Source: Marinobacter xestospongiae
Lineage (GTDB): Bacteria; Pseudomonadota; Gammaproteobacteria; Pseudomonadales; Oleiphilaceae
Assembly: GCF_023156385.1 (NCBI RefSeq)
Contig: NZ_JAKZAK010000023.1
Span: 1-64,000, forward strand
Reading direction: 5' to 3'
DNA: 64,000 nt
The translations under genes were made by a program, and so were the position numbers. The first letter of the stretch is position 1; each line of letters begins with the position of its first letter. Shown piece by piece: positions 24,569 to 32,530 of this stretch. Below the pieces are notes generated by a model. It had not been told where the DNA came from and did not search any database. It worked only from the letters and a program-made list of their open reading frames with translations.

Positions 24569-25447
24569 ATGAGCACTATGACGCTTTCCGGAGCCGTCGG
24601 GATTGGCGGTAAGAATCAGCCCTCCGACATCCGCTCTGTTCAAACTGCACTGAACCAACTGAATGCCCTGATTGTACCAACCCGTCGACTTGCCGTGGAT
24701 GGAAGTCTGGGGGCGGTGCCAGCCCGCTCCAATACCGTTGCGGCCATCGAAGTTTTCCAGAAAAAAGTGGTTGGCATGATGCGCCCGGATGGCCGTATCG
24801 ATCCCAATGGCCGAACCCATCGATTAATGAACCAGAAACTGGCGCAGGCAGCCTCGTCGCAGGCCTCACCGTCACCGAACCTGATTGCTACCCTGATGAA
24901 GCGCCTTGAGCAACAGGAAGGCCGGATACCTCATATGTATCTGGACACCCGCGGTTATGTGACGGTAGGTGTGGGCAATATGATCCCGGATGCCAACCAG
25001 GCTGCGGCGATCTCCTTTGTTCATCGTGATACCGGTAGGGCTGCGACAGCAACTGAGATTCGCGAGGAATACAACGCCATCAAGCAACGGCCCTATGGCC
25101 GGCGATATGGCGCCAGTGCATTCCGCCCCTATACGTCACTGGAACTGACCAACGCCACCATCGACCAGCTGACCCGCAAGCACGTTCAGAGCTTTACCGG
25201 CGAGTTGCAAACGATCTACGGTAAAGCGGCTTTCAACGCCATGCCAGACAAGGTGAAACTGGCTCTGTACGACATGATTTTCAACCTCGGTATGACCAAA
25301 TTGAAGAACGAGTATCCGAATTTCAATCGGCATATTGGCAACAGCGACTGGGCGGCTGCTGCGAGGGAAAGTCGACGGGGTGGTATCAGTGATGAACGCA
25401 ATCTGTACGTTCGGAACTTGCTCAATCAAGCCGCAGGAACTCCCTGA
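24569..25447 (+). CDS. T4-lysozyme-type muramidase with N-terminal peptidoglycan-binding-like domain (possible T6SS effector)
   Basis: A 292-residue protein without a signal peptide. Residues 1-95 look like the peptidoglycan-binding-type module found in VgrG-associated lysozymes (VGIGGKNQPSDIRSVQTALN). The catalytic domain holds EGRIPHMYLDTRGYVTVGVG: Glu117, Asp126 and Thr132 have the same spacing (9 and 15) as Glu11, Asp20 and Thr26 of T4 lysozyme, so it should cut the glycan backbone of murein. The start follows AAGGAAG. Its stop overlaps the ATG of a lipoprotein gene. No holin or phage genes surround it, so a secreted antibacterial effector is likelier than a phage endolysin. Confidence 0.82.
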   Translation: MSTMTLSGAVGIGGKNQPSDIRSVQTALNQLNALIVPTRRLAVDGSLGAVPARSNTVAAIEVFQKKVVGMMRPDGRIDPNGRTHRLMNQKLAQAASSQASPSPNLIATLMKRLEQQEGRIPHMYLDTRGYVTVGVGNMIPDANQAAAISFVHRDTGRAATATEIREEYNAIKQRPYGRRYGASAFRPYTSLELTNATIDQLTRKHVQSFTGELQTIYGKAAFNAMPDKVKLALYDMIFNLGMTKLKNEYPNFNRHIGNSDWAAAARESRRGGISDERNLYVRNLLNQAAGTP

Positions 25448-26178
25448 TGATGCCCGCACATCGTTCCTTTCTCCTCGCTGCAGCACTGATGCTGTCAGCC
25501 TGCAGTAGTGCCGCGCAACAACCGCAGGCGCTCAGTCCCGAACACCCGATGCTGGCAACCCTTGAACCGGTGCCGTCACCGGATGAGGTCACTGCGGACG
25601 GGTTGATGTCGGCGCGCTGGCAGTTTCCGCTCATGCTGACGAAGTCGGGCGGTGATTCGAGGTCGGTGGAGAGCTGTCGAGCCTTACTCGAAGCCCATAA
25701 CGATGGCTTCGGGCCGGCCCAGCCGTCCGATTACGGACTGGTGCAGGCCAACCTGGCACTCTGCCTGGCCACTGAGGACAGTGGAGCTCTGAAGCCCTCG
25801 ATCAACAATCACCTGCCTGCGCCGCTGCTGGGGCCGCATTTTCCTGAGGTCGCACCAGCGGAGCTGGCCGTGGCGATTTCCGACTACCAGCGGGCGCGGG
25901 TGAAGGAGAGCCGCTCCTGGCAGGATTTCAGCGCCATCAGGGACCACCAGTCCCGCAGTCCCTATGAGGCCACCTACGTGACGGAAGACGGCGCGATCCA
26001 GCGTGTTTTTCTGGTGGCCACCGGGGATTTCAACGACGATGGAGCTCGCGATGCCATCCTTTACCTGGAAAGTGCGCTTGAGGAAGGGACCTACGGTACG
26101 GCGCGCTACCTGATCGTGACGCGGGAAGAGGACGATGGACCCATGCGGGTTCTGAAGAGCGTTTGGCCGGGCGAATAG
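25447..26178 (+). CDS. Lipoprotein coupled to the lysozyme gene (candidate immunity protein)
   Basis: A 243-residue protein with a lipoprotein signal (MMPAHRSFLLAAALMLSACS, cysteine at residue 19) and a mature domain that ends in a strand-rich part containing GDFNDDGARDAILYL, a calcium-loop-like element. Its ATG overlaps the lysozyme stop (TGATG), so translation is coupled. A periplasm-facing lipoprotein paired with a murein hydrolase is the usual layout of a type VI effector and its immunity protein. I do not recognise the family, so that role is inferred from context. Confidence 0.7.
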   Translation: MMPAHRSFLLAAALMLSACSSAAQQPQALSPEHPMLATLEPVPSPDEVTADGLMSARWQFPLMLTKSGGDSRSVESCRALLEAHNDGFGPAQPSDYGLVQANLALCLATEDSGALKPSINNHLPAPLLGPHFPEVAPAELAVAISDYQRARVKESRSWQDFSAIRDHQSRSPYEATYVTEDGAIQRVFLVATGDFNDDGARDAILYLESALEEGTYGTARYLIVTREEDDGPMRVLKSVWPGE

Positions 26179-26324
26179 CCCGGTCACGCTGGAGGAACCT
26201 GCTGCCACTGGGGATGGCGGCGGCGTTTTCCGGTTTCTGATGCCAATGGTTGGCTCTGCCAACGGTCGTATTCTGGTTCGCAGAACGATCACCAGCAGAT
26301 CCATTGCCAACCAGGAATCTGACC

Positions 26325-27908
26325 ATGAGTAACGTAGCCGCCTTTCCTCAGAATGCAGAAACCCACGCGTTGAACCCAGCGACTGGCGAGACGCTGGATT
26401 CCGTGGCGAATACCCCGGAGAAGGACATCCCCGGGATCTTCCAGCAGGCCCGCCAGGCCCAGAGCATCTGGGCTGCGAAATCATTCTCTGAGCGCCGCAA
26501 ACACATTTTCAAGATGCGTGATTACATCCGTGACAACGCGGATGAGCTGGCGCGCATTGTCAGTGACGGCAACGGCAAGACCCGGCTGGATGCGCTCGCC
26601 ACCGAGGTGCTGCCATGTCTGCTCGCCTGTAACTGGTATGGCAACAACGCAGCCAAGGTGCTCAAGCCCGAGAGCCGTGAGCCGACCAGTCTGTTGTGGC
26701 TCGGCAAGCGCTCCGAAGTGCGCTATGAGCCGCTGGGGGTTGTGGGCATCATCAGTCCCTGGAACTACCCGTTATCAATTCCGTTTGGCGAGATTGTCAT
26801 GGGTCTGATGGCCGGCAATGCCATCATCCTGAAAGTGGCAGCGGTGACGCCGCTGGTTGGTAAGGCCATTGAAGGCATTGTGGCCGCCGGCGGCCTGCCA
26901 GAGGGGCTGTTCAGCCACATCATCGGCTCCGGTGGGCAAGTCTCCACGGCGATGTTCAAGCATGGCATTGACAAACTGTTCTTTACCGGTTCGGTACCTG
27001 CCGGTAAGACGTTGATGGCGCAAGCCGCAGAGACTCTGACGCCGGTGTCTCTCGAACTGGGCGGCAAGGACCCGATGATTGTGCTCGACGATGCCGATCT
27101 GGAGCGGGCGGCCAATGGTGCGGCCTGGGCCGGGTATCAGAACGCGGGACAGTCCTGTGGCGGGGTGGAGCGTATCTACGTCCACGAATCGGTGTATACC
27201 AGGTTTGTGGATCTGCTGGCAGAGAAAACACGGGCGTTGCGTCATGGGGTTCCCGGCGACCACTGCGGGGTGGATCTGGGTTCCATGACCACGCCCAAGC
27301 AGCGTGAGACGGTGGCCAAACAGTTGGCGGAAGCGATCGCCGATGGTGCTAGGATTGTGGCCCAGTCCGAGCCGGTCGGCAGCCAGGACGGACACTTTCA
27401 CCCTGCGACACTGGTCACCGATGTGCACCATGACATGACGCTGATGCGCGAGGAGACGTTCGGGCCGATCATCCCGGTCATGTCGTTCAAGACCGAAGAC
27501 GAAGCCGTTGCGCTGGCAAACGACTGCACCATGGCCCTGACGGCGTCCATCTGGACTCGCGACACCGGGCGAGGCAAGGCGTTGGCCAATCGCGTCAAAG
27601 GGGGTGTTGTTGCCATCAATGACCACCTCTATACCCATGGGATGTCTGATTTGCCCTGGGGTGGCCCCGGGGAATCCGGCATCGGTCGTACCCACGGCCC
27701 GGAAGGGCTGATGGAAATGAGCAAAGCCAAGGTGGTGAACTGGGACTGGCTGCGGGCGAAACGAAACCTGTGGTGGTATCCCCAGGACCGCCAAAGCTAC
27801 GACGCCCTGCGCAACGCCATGCACATGGAGGCCCCAACATCTCCGGTTGATTTCATTCGGGCAGCTGGGAAGGTGGTTCCCACGATGATCCGAAAGATGT
27901 ACTTCTGA
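26325..27908 (+). CDS. Aldehyde dehydrogenase (fatty-aldehyde or succinate-semialdehyde type)
   Basis: A 527-residue NAD(P)-dependent aldehyde dehydrogenase. The catalytic pair is Glu244 (LELGGKDP) and Cys278 (GQSCGG), spaced as in the family, with the cofactor site around PWNYPLSIPFGE and FTGSVPAGK. The C-terminus is about 50 residues longer than the soluble core and is hydrophobic and basic (VDFIRAAGKVVPTMIRKMYF), as in membrane-linked long-chain aldehyde dehydrogenases. That would suit an alkane- or wax-metabolising marine bacterium, but the substrate is not proven. I chose the ATG at 26325, behind AGGA. Confidence 0.88.
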   Translation: MSNVAAFPQNAETHALNPATGETLDSVANTPEKDIPGIFQQARQAQSIWAAKSFSERRKHIFKMRDYIRDNADELARIVSDGNGKTRLDALATEVLPCLLACNWYGNNAAKVLKPESREPTSLLWLGKRSEVRYEPLGVVGIISPWNYPLSIPFGEIVMGLMAGNAIILKVAAVTPLVGKAIEGIVAAGGLPEGLFSHIIGSGGQVSTAMFKHGIDKLFFTGSVPAGKTLMAQAAETLTPVSLELGGKDPMIVLDDADLERAANGAAWAGYQNAGQSCGGVERIYVHESVYTRFVDLLAEKTRALRHGVPGDHCGVDLGSMTTPKQRETVAKQLAEAIADGARIVAQSEPVGSQDGHFHPATLVTDVHHDMTLMREETFGPIIPVMSFKTEDEAVALANDCTMALTASIWTRDTGRGKALANRVKGGVVAINDHLYTHGMSDLPWGGPGESGIGRTHGPEGLMEMSKAKVVNWDWLRAKRNLWWYPQDRQSYDALRNAMHMEAPTSPVDFIRAAGKVVPTMIRKMYF

Positions 27909-27917
27909 AGCCTGCAA

Positions 27918-27947
27918 GCCGGCGGCAGGCCACGACCTGCCGCCGGC
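27918..27947 (+). terminator. Strong GC hairpin after the aldehyde dehydrogenase gene
   Basis: GCCGGCGGCAGG (27918-27929) pairs perfectly with CCTGCCGCCGGC (27936-27947) around a six-base loop, ten bases after the stop. There is no U tract, so it may stabilise the mRNA end or terminate inefficiently. The remaining 27948-28142 holds no gene. Confidence 0.6.
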
Positions 27948-28142
27948 CCCGAGCGCGAACACACCGCTTACCTGTCCTGAGATCCAGACACCGGCTGTCT
28001 GGATAACCGTACATTCAAGCCTTTACCCCCTCTCAAAACTGTCCGCCATAGCGCTCAACAGTTTATAAATCAATGCCTTGTGGATGTGGTGTGTTATTTG
28101 TATGGCTACCTGCCCCATACCAATAACAACAAGGACCCAGGC

Positions 28143-29108
28143 ATGCGTTTCCTGTTACTTGCTTTGCTGCTCGTGAGCCCCCTGTGCTTTGCCAAGACCG
28201 TGGTTGTGATTGAGAGCTACCACGACGCCTATCAGTGGGATGCCGATTACATCGCTGCGATCCAGTCGGAGCTGGGCGAAAGCCATGAGATTCATGTCCT
28301 GGCTTTGGACACCAAACGATTGCCCAAGTCCGAATGGCCCCAGCAGGCGGCGAGCGTGCAGGAGCGGGTTGCAGCACTGCAGCCAGACCTGGCGATTCTG
28401 GGGGATGACAATGCCTTTTCGCTGATGGCCGGGTATCTGGTGCGCCGGCAGATTCCGGTGGTGTTTCTTGGCGTCAATGGCGGCCCCAATCAGCATCCTG
28501 AGTTGGCGCACCCTCTGGTGACCGGCATTCTGGAGCGTCCTTTCTTTGCCGAGAACGTCCGTCACCTGCGCAAGGTGCTTGGCCAGAGCGACCGGTTTCT
28601 GATCCTGATGGACGATTCTCCCACCATGCGCAATGCGGTGACGGAGTACTTCGGCGAGGAACGTGAATCGTCTCTGTATGGGGCGAGCCTGGATATTGTA
28701 CTCACCAACGACCGGGACACCTGGCTGCAGAACGTGTTTACCGCCCATGAGCACTACGACGCCATCATCGTTGGCACCCATCACACCATTCGGGACCAGG
28801 CGGATCGCTACGTGCCGCCTGCCGAGCTGATGAGCCGGGCGTTTGCCTATGCCCAGGTACCGATCTTCTCGTTCTGGGACATCTTCATTGGCAAGCAGCA
28901 GAGCGTCGGTGGGTTCACCGTGTCTGCCCATCAGGAAGGGATCACGGCTGCCCGGCTGGCATCGCTGATTCTGAGTGGCGTTGCCCCTGACCGTATTCCA
29001 CAGATGCGCTCCCTCAGCGGGCACTATGTCTACAGCCGCAGTGGTATGGCGCACTGGAATCTGGAACTGTCGTCACTGATTTCCAGCCAATCGAGCTTTG
29101 TCGAGTAG
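28143..29108 (+). CDS. Periplasmic ABC-type substrate-binding protein (sugar-binding-like fold)
   Basis: A 321-residue exported protein (signal peptide MRFLLLALLLVSPLCFA) with the two-lobe pattern of type I binding proteins: VVVIESYHDAYQWDADYIAA, DLAILGDDNAFSL, IPVVFLGVNGGP. It is closest in character to the ABC_sub_bind/TrpX-like group, which in marine bacteria is also used as the input of sensor kinases. No transporter or kinase gene adjoins it, so ligand and partner are unknown. The ATG at 28143 lies seven bases after AAGGA. Confidence 0.75.
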   Translation: MRFLLLALLLVSPLCFAKTVVVIESYHDAYQWDADYIAAIQSELGESHEIHVLALDTKRLPKSEWPQQAASVQERVAALQPDLAILGDDNAFSLMAGYLVRRQIPVVFLGVNGGPNQHPELAHPLVTGILERPFFAENVRHLRKVLGQSDRFLILMDDSPTMRNAVTEYFGEERESSLYGASLDIVLTNDRDTWLQNVFTAHEHYDAIIVGTHHTIRDQADRYVPPAELMSRAFAYAQVPIFSFWDIFIGKQQSVGGFTVSAHQEGITAARLASLILSGVAPDRIPQMRSLSGHYVYSRSGMAHWNLELSSLISSQSSFVE

Positions 29109-29212
29109 CCAGAGGCGTCCTGGCCCTGGCGAGCAGGCGGGCGAAAGTTGCCAGCTCCACGACTCTCTAGGATGATTTGTAGATTGACGATACAACGACC
29201 CCGGAGACTGTG

Positions 29213-30163
29213 ATGAACGACGCCTGGCTGAACGCCCTGCCCAAAGCCGAGCTGCACCTGCATCTGGAAGGCGCTCTGGAGCCCGAACTGATGTTTGCGC
29301 TGGCCCGGCGTAATGGCATTGAGCTGCCATGGAAGGACGTGGACGCCCTGCGACAGGCGTATTCCTTCAACAACCTGCAGGAATTCCTGGATCTGTACTA
29401 CCAGGGCGCCAATGTGCTTCGCACGGAGCAGGATTTCTACGATCTCACCTGGGCCTACCTGCAGCGGTGCCAGGCCCAGGGAGTGGTGCACGTTGAGCCT
29501 TTCTTTGATCCCCAGACCCATACCGGCCGGGGCATTCCCTTTGAGGTGGCCATCAACGGCATCAGCGGCGCGTTGCGTGACGGTCGTGAGCAACTTGGTA
29601 TCAGCGGAGGGTTGATTCTCAGCTTCCTGCGGCATCTGTCGGAAGACGATGCCTTTCGAACGCTGGAGCAGGCCATGCCGTTCCGGGATCAGTTTTTTGC
29701 GGTGGGGCTGGACAGCTCAGAGCAGGGGCATCCCCCCAGTAAATTTGAGCGGGTGTTTGCCAAGGCGCGAGCCGAGGGCTTGCTGGCGGTGGCTCACGCC
29801 GGCGAAGAAGGGCCACCGGAGTATATCTGGCAGGCGCTGGATCTGCTCAAGGTGAACCGGATTGACCACGGTGTGCGTGCCGCGGAAGACCCGAAGCTGA
29901 TTGACCGGCTGGTGGACGAGCAGATGCCGCTGACGGTTTGCCCATTGTCGAACATCAAGTTGTGTGTGTTTCCGGACATGGCCCACCACAACATCCTGGA
30001 ACTGCTGGATCGTGGTCTCAATGTGTCGGTGAACTCGGACGACCCGTCCTATTTCGGTGGGTATGTGCTGGAGAACTTTCAGGCCCTGCGGGAGGAATTG
30101 GGGATGACGGAGGTGCAGGCTCGCCGGCTGGCCCAAAACAGCCTGGACGCCCGCCTGGTGTAA
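29213..30163 (+). CDS. Adenine deaminase-like (adenosine deaminase family)
   Basis: A 316-residue amidohydrolase of the adenosine deaminase family. Zinc ligands and active-site motifs are HLHLEG (near residue 16), HAGEEG, DHGVR and NSDDPSYFGG. Whole-length similarity to Pseudomonas aeruginosa PA0148, which acts on adenine rather than adenosine, is strong from memory (AELHLHLEG-LEPELLFALA; NNLQEFLDLYY). It would turn adenine into hypoxanthine for purine salvage in the cytosol. The ATG at 29213 follows GGAG by seven bases. Confidence 0.9.
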   Translation: MNDAWLNALPKAELHLHLEGALEPELMFALARRNGIELPWKDVDALRQAYSFNNLQEFLDLYYQGANVLRTEQDFYDLTWAYLQRCQAQGVVHVEPFFDPQTHTGRGIPFEVAINGISGALRDGREQLGISGGLILSFLRHLSEDDAFRTLEQAMPFRDQFFAVGLDSSEQGHPPSKFERVFAKARAEGLLAVAHAGEEGPPEYIWQALDLLKVNRIDHGVRAAEDPKLIDRLVDEQMPLTVCPLSNIKLCVFPDMAHHNILELLDRGLNVSVNSDDPSYFGGYVLENFQALREELGMTEVQARRLAQNSLDARLV

Positions 30164-30172
30164 GGCGAGAGC

Positions 30173-30439
30173 TTAAGGTTTCGGCGCCGTCGGCTGGCGG
30201 TGTGCAGTGACAATAAAATGTGCAGTGACCATAAAAAAAGAAGGGCTCTGGGGCCCTTCGTGATTGTCGGTTGAGTCGGGTTCTGACACCTCATCCTGCC
30301 AGTCCTCGAATTCGTCCAGTGCCTGGCGCCAGTCCAGACGGGGACGTTGGCTGAGTTTCGCCTCCTGATGGACGCCGCCCTTGCGCATCAACGGGTCGCA
30401 GGCGGCCCAGTTGTGCATGGGTTTTGGTGCTTTTGCCAT
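30173..30439 (-). CDS. Small hypothetical protein downstream of rtcB, with read-through C-terminus
   Basis: An 88-residue protein whose start at 30439 lies 11 bases after the rtcB stop and behind AAGGAGA, so it is in the rtcB operon. The N-terminal 55 residues look like a compact conserved unit (PMHNWAACDPLMRKGGVHQE; WRQALDEFEDWQDE). The last 30 residues run across an intrinsic terminator (30233-30259) and an 18-bp tandem repeat that encodes FMVTAH-FIVTAH. A single-base shift near 30285 would end the protein just before the hairpin, so the annotated tail may be the result of a recent frameshift. Function unknown. Confidence 0.6.
   Translation of the reverse strand: MAKAPKPMHNWAACDPLMRKGGVHQEAKLSQRPRLDWRQALDEFEDWQDEVSEPDSTDNHEGPQSPSFFMVTAHFIVTAHRQPTAPKP
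30201..30236. repeat. 18-bp tandem duplication
   Basis: TGTGCAGTGACAATAAAA (30201-30218) is followed directly by TGTGCAGTGACCATAAAA (30219-30236), identical but for one base. It lies in the last codons of the small gene after rtcB and just beyond that operon's terminator. Confidence 0.9.
30233..30259 (-). terminator. Intrinsic terminator of the rtcB operon
   Basis: On the minus strand GAAGGGC (from 30259) pairs with GCCCTTC (30240-30246) and is followed by seven T residues (30233-30239), a textbook rho-independent signal. It lies inside the 3' part of the small downstream ORF. Confidence 0.85.
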
Positions 30440-30450
30440 AACGTGTCTCC

Positions 30451-31641
30451 TTATCCTTTTACGCACACAACCTGTTTCAGGGTGTGCACCACTTCGACCA
30501 GATCGCTCTGGTTTGCCATCACTTCATCAATGTCTTTGTAAGCGCCCGGAATTTCGTCCAGCACTCCCTTGTCCTTACGGCATTCCACGCCCAGGGTCTG
30601 GGCCTCCATGTCGGCGCGGTTGAACTGCCGCTTGGCCTGGGTGCGGCTCATAGTGCGTCCGGCACCGTGGGAACACGAGCAGAACGACTCGGCGTTACCC
30701 TTGCCACGGACAATGAACGACTTGGCGCCCATGCTGCCGGGGATGATGCCCAACTGGTCCTCGGCAGCCGCAATGGCGCCCTTGCGGGTCAGGAACACCT
30801 GTTCGCCAAAGTGGGTCTCCCGGGCCACATAGTTGTGGTGGCAGTTGATGGCCTCTTTGCTCACCTGGAACTCCGGCAGGTGAGGGCGGATGGCGTTGAC
30901 CACCAGACGCATCATCTCGCGACGATTGACCAGGGCGTATTCCTGGGCCCATTCCACCGCCTGCACATAGTCGTCAAAGTGATCGGCCCCCTCCGAGAAG
31001 TAGGCCAGGTCCTTGTCCGGCAGGTGCAACTGGTGGCGCTGGGCATCTTTCTTCGCCAGGCTGATGAAGTAACGCCCAATAACATTGCCAATGCCACGGC
31101 TGCCGGAGTGCAGCATGATCCACACATCCTGGCTCTCATCGATACACAGTTCGATGAAGTGGTTGCCGCCACCCAGGGTGCCAAGCTGCTTTGCCCAGGT
31201 ATGGGGTTTCTGCATTTTCAGCAGCCCCGGGTGTTTGCCCAGAATGTCATCGAGCTCTGCGTCCAGCTGCGCGACGGACTTGCGCTGGATGCTGGGCCGG
31301 CTGTGCATATTGAAGCCCACCGGTACCGTGGCCTCGATGGCGCTGCGGATCTTACGCAGGCTCTCCGGGAGTTGGCTCGCTTTGAGCGTCAGCCGTACCG
31401 CATTCATACCACAACCGATGTCGACGCCGACAGCGGCGGGGATAATGGCGCCGAGGGTGGGGATCACCGACCCCACGGTGGCGCCGATACCCATATGGAC
31501 ATCCGGCATAGCGGCAATGTGGCTGTGCACAATGGGTAGCTGGGCGATGTTGGCCAGTTGATTGAGGGCGCCGTGCTCCACCTGGTTGGTGTAGATCTTG
31601 ACGGGCACCCGGCCTTTATTGATGGTTCTCCGAATCGGCAT
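30451..31641 (-). CDS. rtcB: RNA-splicing/repair ligase RtcB
   Basis: A 396-residue RtcB ligase. Metal and guanylate site motifs are present: PDVHMG, GVDIGCGMN, GGGNHF, NCHHNYVARE, GSMGAKSF and the nucleotidyl histidine in CSCSHGAGR. RtcB joins 2',3'-cyclic phosphate (or 3'-phosphate) to 5'-OH RNA ends using GTP and Mn, repairing tRNA or rRNA cut by toxins or stress. The usual partner rtcA and the sigma-54 activator rtcR are not adjacent. Control may instead reside in its long structured leader. Confidence 0.95.
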   Translation of the reverse strand: MPIRRTINKGRVPVKIYTNQVEHGALNQLANIAQLPIVHSHIAAMPDVHMGIGATVGSVIPTLGAIIPAAVGVDIGCGMNAVRLTLKASQLPESLRKIRSAIEATVPVGFNMHSRPSIQRKSVAQLDAELDDILGKHPGLLKMQKPHTWAKQLGTLGGGNHFIELCIDESQDVWIMLHSGSRGIGNVIGRYFISLAKKDAQRHQLHLPDKDLAYFSEGADHFDDYVQAVEWAQEYALVNRREMMRLVVNAIRPHLPEFQVSKEAINCHHNYVARETHFGEQVFLTRKGAIAAAEDQLGIIPGSMGAKSFIVRGKGNAESFCSCSHGAGRTMSRTQAKRQFNRADMEAQTLGVECRKDKGVLDEIPGAYKDIDEVMANQSDLVEVVHTLKQVVCVKG

Positions 31642-31716
31642 AACAAATCCTTTTTATGGGACCTCGAACGGGTGTCGAGGTTCCCAAATGCTGTCTGCCG
31701 ACGCACCGCCCATACG

Positions 31717-31750
31717 AAAAAACCCTGGTGAACAGGGTCCACCAGGGTTT
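31717..31750 (-). terminator. Intrinsic terminator inside the rtcB leader
   Basis: AAACCCTGGTG and CACCAGGGTTT (31740-31750 and 31720-31730 on the plus strand) form a perfect 11-bp stem with a nine-base loop. On the minus strand it runs directly into a tract of six T (31717-31722). It lies about 75 bases before the rtcB start, so most transcripts should stop here unless it is prevented from folding. Confidence 0.85.
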
Positions 31751-31819
31751 CTATGCGTTATGCATACCACTGCGCCGGAAGACCTTTATGCCTTCCAGCC
31801 GACTAGGAGGAAGGCAGTA

Positions 31820-31852
31820 TCAGTTACTGGATACCTGCTTGAGTTGTGACAT
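31820..31852 (-). CDS. Ten-residue leader peptide MSQLKQVSSN
   Basis: The ATG at 31852 lies five bases after a perfect AGGAGG and opens ten codons before TGA. The same SD (plus-strand TTCCTCCT, 31858-31865) is exactly complementary to AGGAGGAA at 31805-31812 just after the stop, so its translation can be masked by its own mRNA. The codons are not enriched for one amino acid. It is probably a regulatory mini-ORF rather than a functional peptide. Confidence 0.5.
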   Translation of the reverse strand: MSQLKQVSSN

Positions 31853-31920
31853 GTGTTTTCCTCCTGTTGCGTAGCGCCCCGCGACAATGTCGCAAGGCTT
31901 GGGTGAATTCTTGGTGGGCA

Positions 31921-31949
31921 AGCATACGCCGGTTGTTTGGGTTTGCCAA
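31921..31949 (-). promoter_or_regulatory. Predicted sigma-70 promoter for the rtcB leader
   Basis: On the minus strand TTGGCA and TATGCT are separated by exactly 17 bases (plus-strand complements at 31944-31949 and 31921-31926). The implied start near 31914 puts the leader peptide about 60 nt into the transcript. Confidence 0.55.
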
Positions 31950-31971
31950 TATGCCTCGCCGCCAAATCCTT

Positions 31972-32148
31972 CTAAAGTTTAGGCCCCCGGCCACGGAGCA
32001 CATTGACCACAACCGATACAACCATCAGGATCAGGAAAATAAAAAATAGAATCTTCGCAAACCCGGCCGCGGTGCCGGCAATGCCGCCAAAACCGAGAAC
32101 GCCTGCAATAATAGCGATGACCAAACAGACAATAGCCCAATAGAGCAT
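31972..32148 (-). CDS. DUF1328 (YtjA-like) small membrane protein
   Basis: A 58-residue protein with two hydrophobic helices (MLYWAIVCLVIAIIAGVLGF and ILFFIFLILMVVSVVVNVL) joined by GGIAGTAAGFAK, the DUF1328/YtjA signature, and ending RGRGPKL. It follows a strong AGGAGG ribosome site. Members are widespread, stress-associated small inner-membrane proteins of unknown function. It ends 23 bp upstream of the predicted rtcB-leader promoter. Confidence 0.9.
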   Translation of the reverse strand: MLYWAIVCLVIAIIAGVLGFGGIAGTAAGFAKILFFIFLILMVVSVVVNVLRGRGPKL

Positions 32149-32315
32149 TTCCTATCCTCCTATTAACTGTGTCGGTATAACCGTGGCAGTAGGGCCAGTT
32201 ATGTGCAACGGTTTGCTGTATCTGTGACGGGATGGTAACGGGGCGTTCATTACCTTCCGGTTCCATTTCTTATTCGCGTATATGGTTCCGTGTGCCTGGA
32301 TGAGTTTCTGATGTC

Positions 32316-32530
32316 ATGACGTTAAAGCGTGCTGCAAACCTAATCCTGGCAATGGCTATGCTGCTTTGTGCCTGGTTTCTGCTTTCGGGCACCAGTCCCA
32401 GGGCGCTTTGGTTCAATCTGTCGGGAAGTACGGCCGCAAGAGAAGCGGCGCTGGATGACCGCTATGGCCTGCAGGTTCACTATGAAAAGGGCACGCCGGC
32501 GTTACCTGCACTTTGGCAACTGCCGCCAGT
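32316..32530 (+). pseudogene. 5' fragment of an exported-protein gene
   Basis: The ATG at 32316 starts a signal-peptide-like sequence (MTLKRAANLILAMAMLLCAW) and about 70 plausible residues (DDRYGLQVHYEKGTPALPAL). The frame then runs into the antisense of an oppositely oriented lipoprotein gene, and the translation loses protein-like character (CLRQWPNRPTATAVL). It looks like a gene cut off near 32530. I cannot name its family. Confidence 0.4.

Larger units (their letters stand above)
31642..31914 (-). ncRNA. Structured, potentially attenuating 5' leader of rtcB
   Basis: From the predicted start near 31914 to the rtcB ATG is about 270 nt. In order it contains a GCGAC-att-GTCGC hairpin, a 10-codon ORF with a strong SD, a GCCTTCC/GGAAGGC hairpin (31790-31815) whose 3' arm overlaps an 8-base anti-SD, an intrinsic terminator (31717-31750) and a 7-bp hairpin ACCTCGA/TCGAGGT (31661-31681) ending about 14 nt before the rtcB ribosome site. 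TATGGG (31655-31660) could also pair with CCCATA (31709-31714). The set suggests attenuation or a separately terminated small RNA. It matches no riboswitch I know. Confidence 0.55.

Noticed and set aside
26775..27962. 395-codon minus-strand ORF
   Set aside because: Antisense of the aldehyde dehydrogenase gene; His/Arg/Gly-rich with no recognisable domain.
31655..31714. tRNA-like element just upstream of rtcB
   Set aside because: The hairpin and a TATGGG/CCCATA pairing recall a T arm and acceptor stem, but there is no anticodon arm, D arm or CCA context, so it is treated as part of an attenuating leader.
31598..31849. Plus-strand ORF across the rtcB leader
   Set aside because: No ribosome site at its start and its translation shows no family character; the structured minus-strand leader explains the region better.
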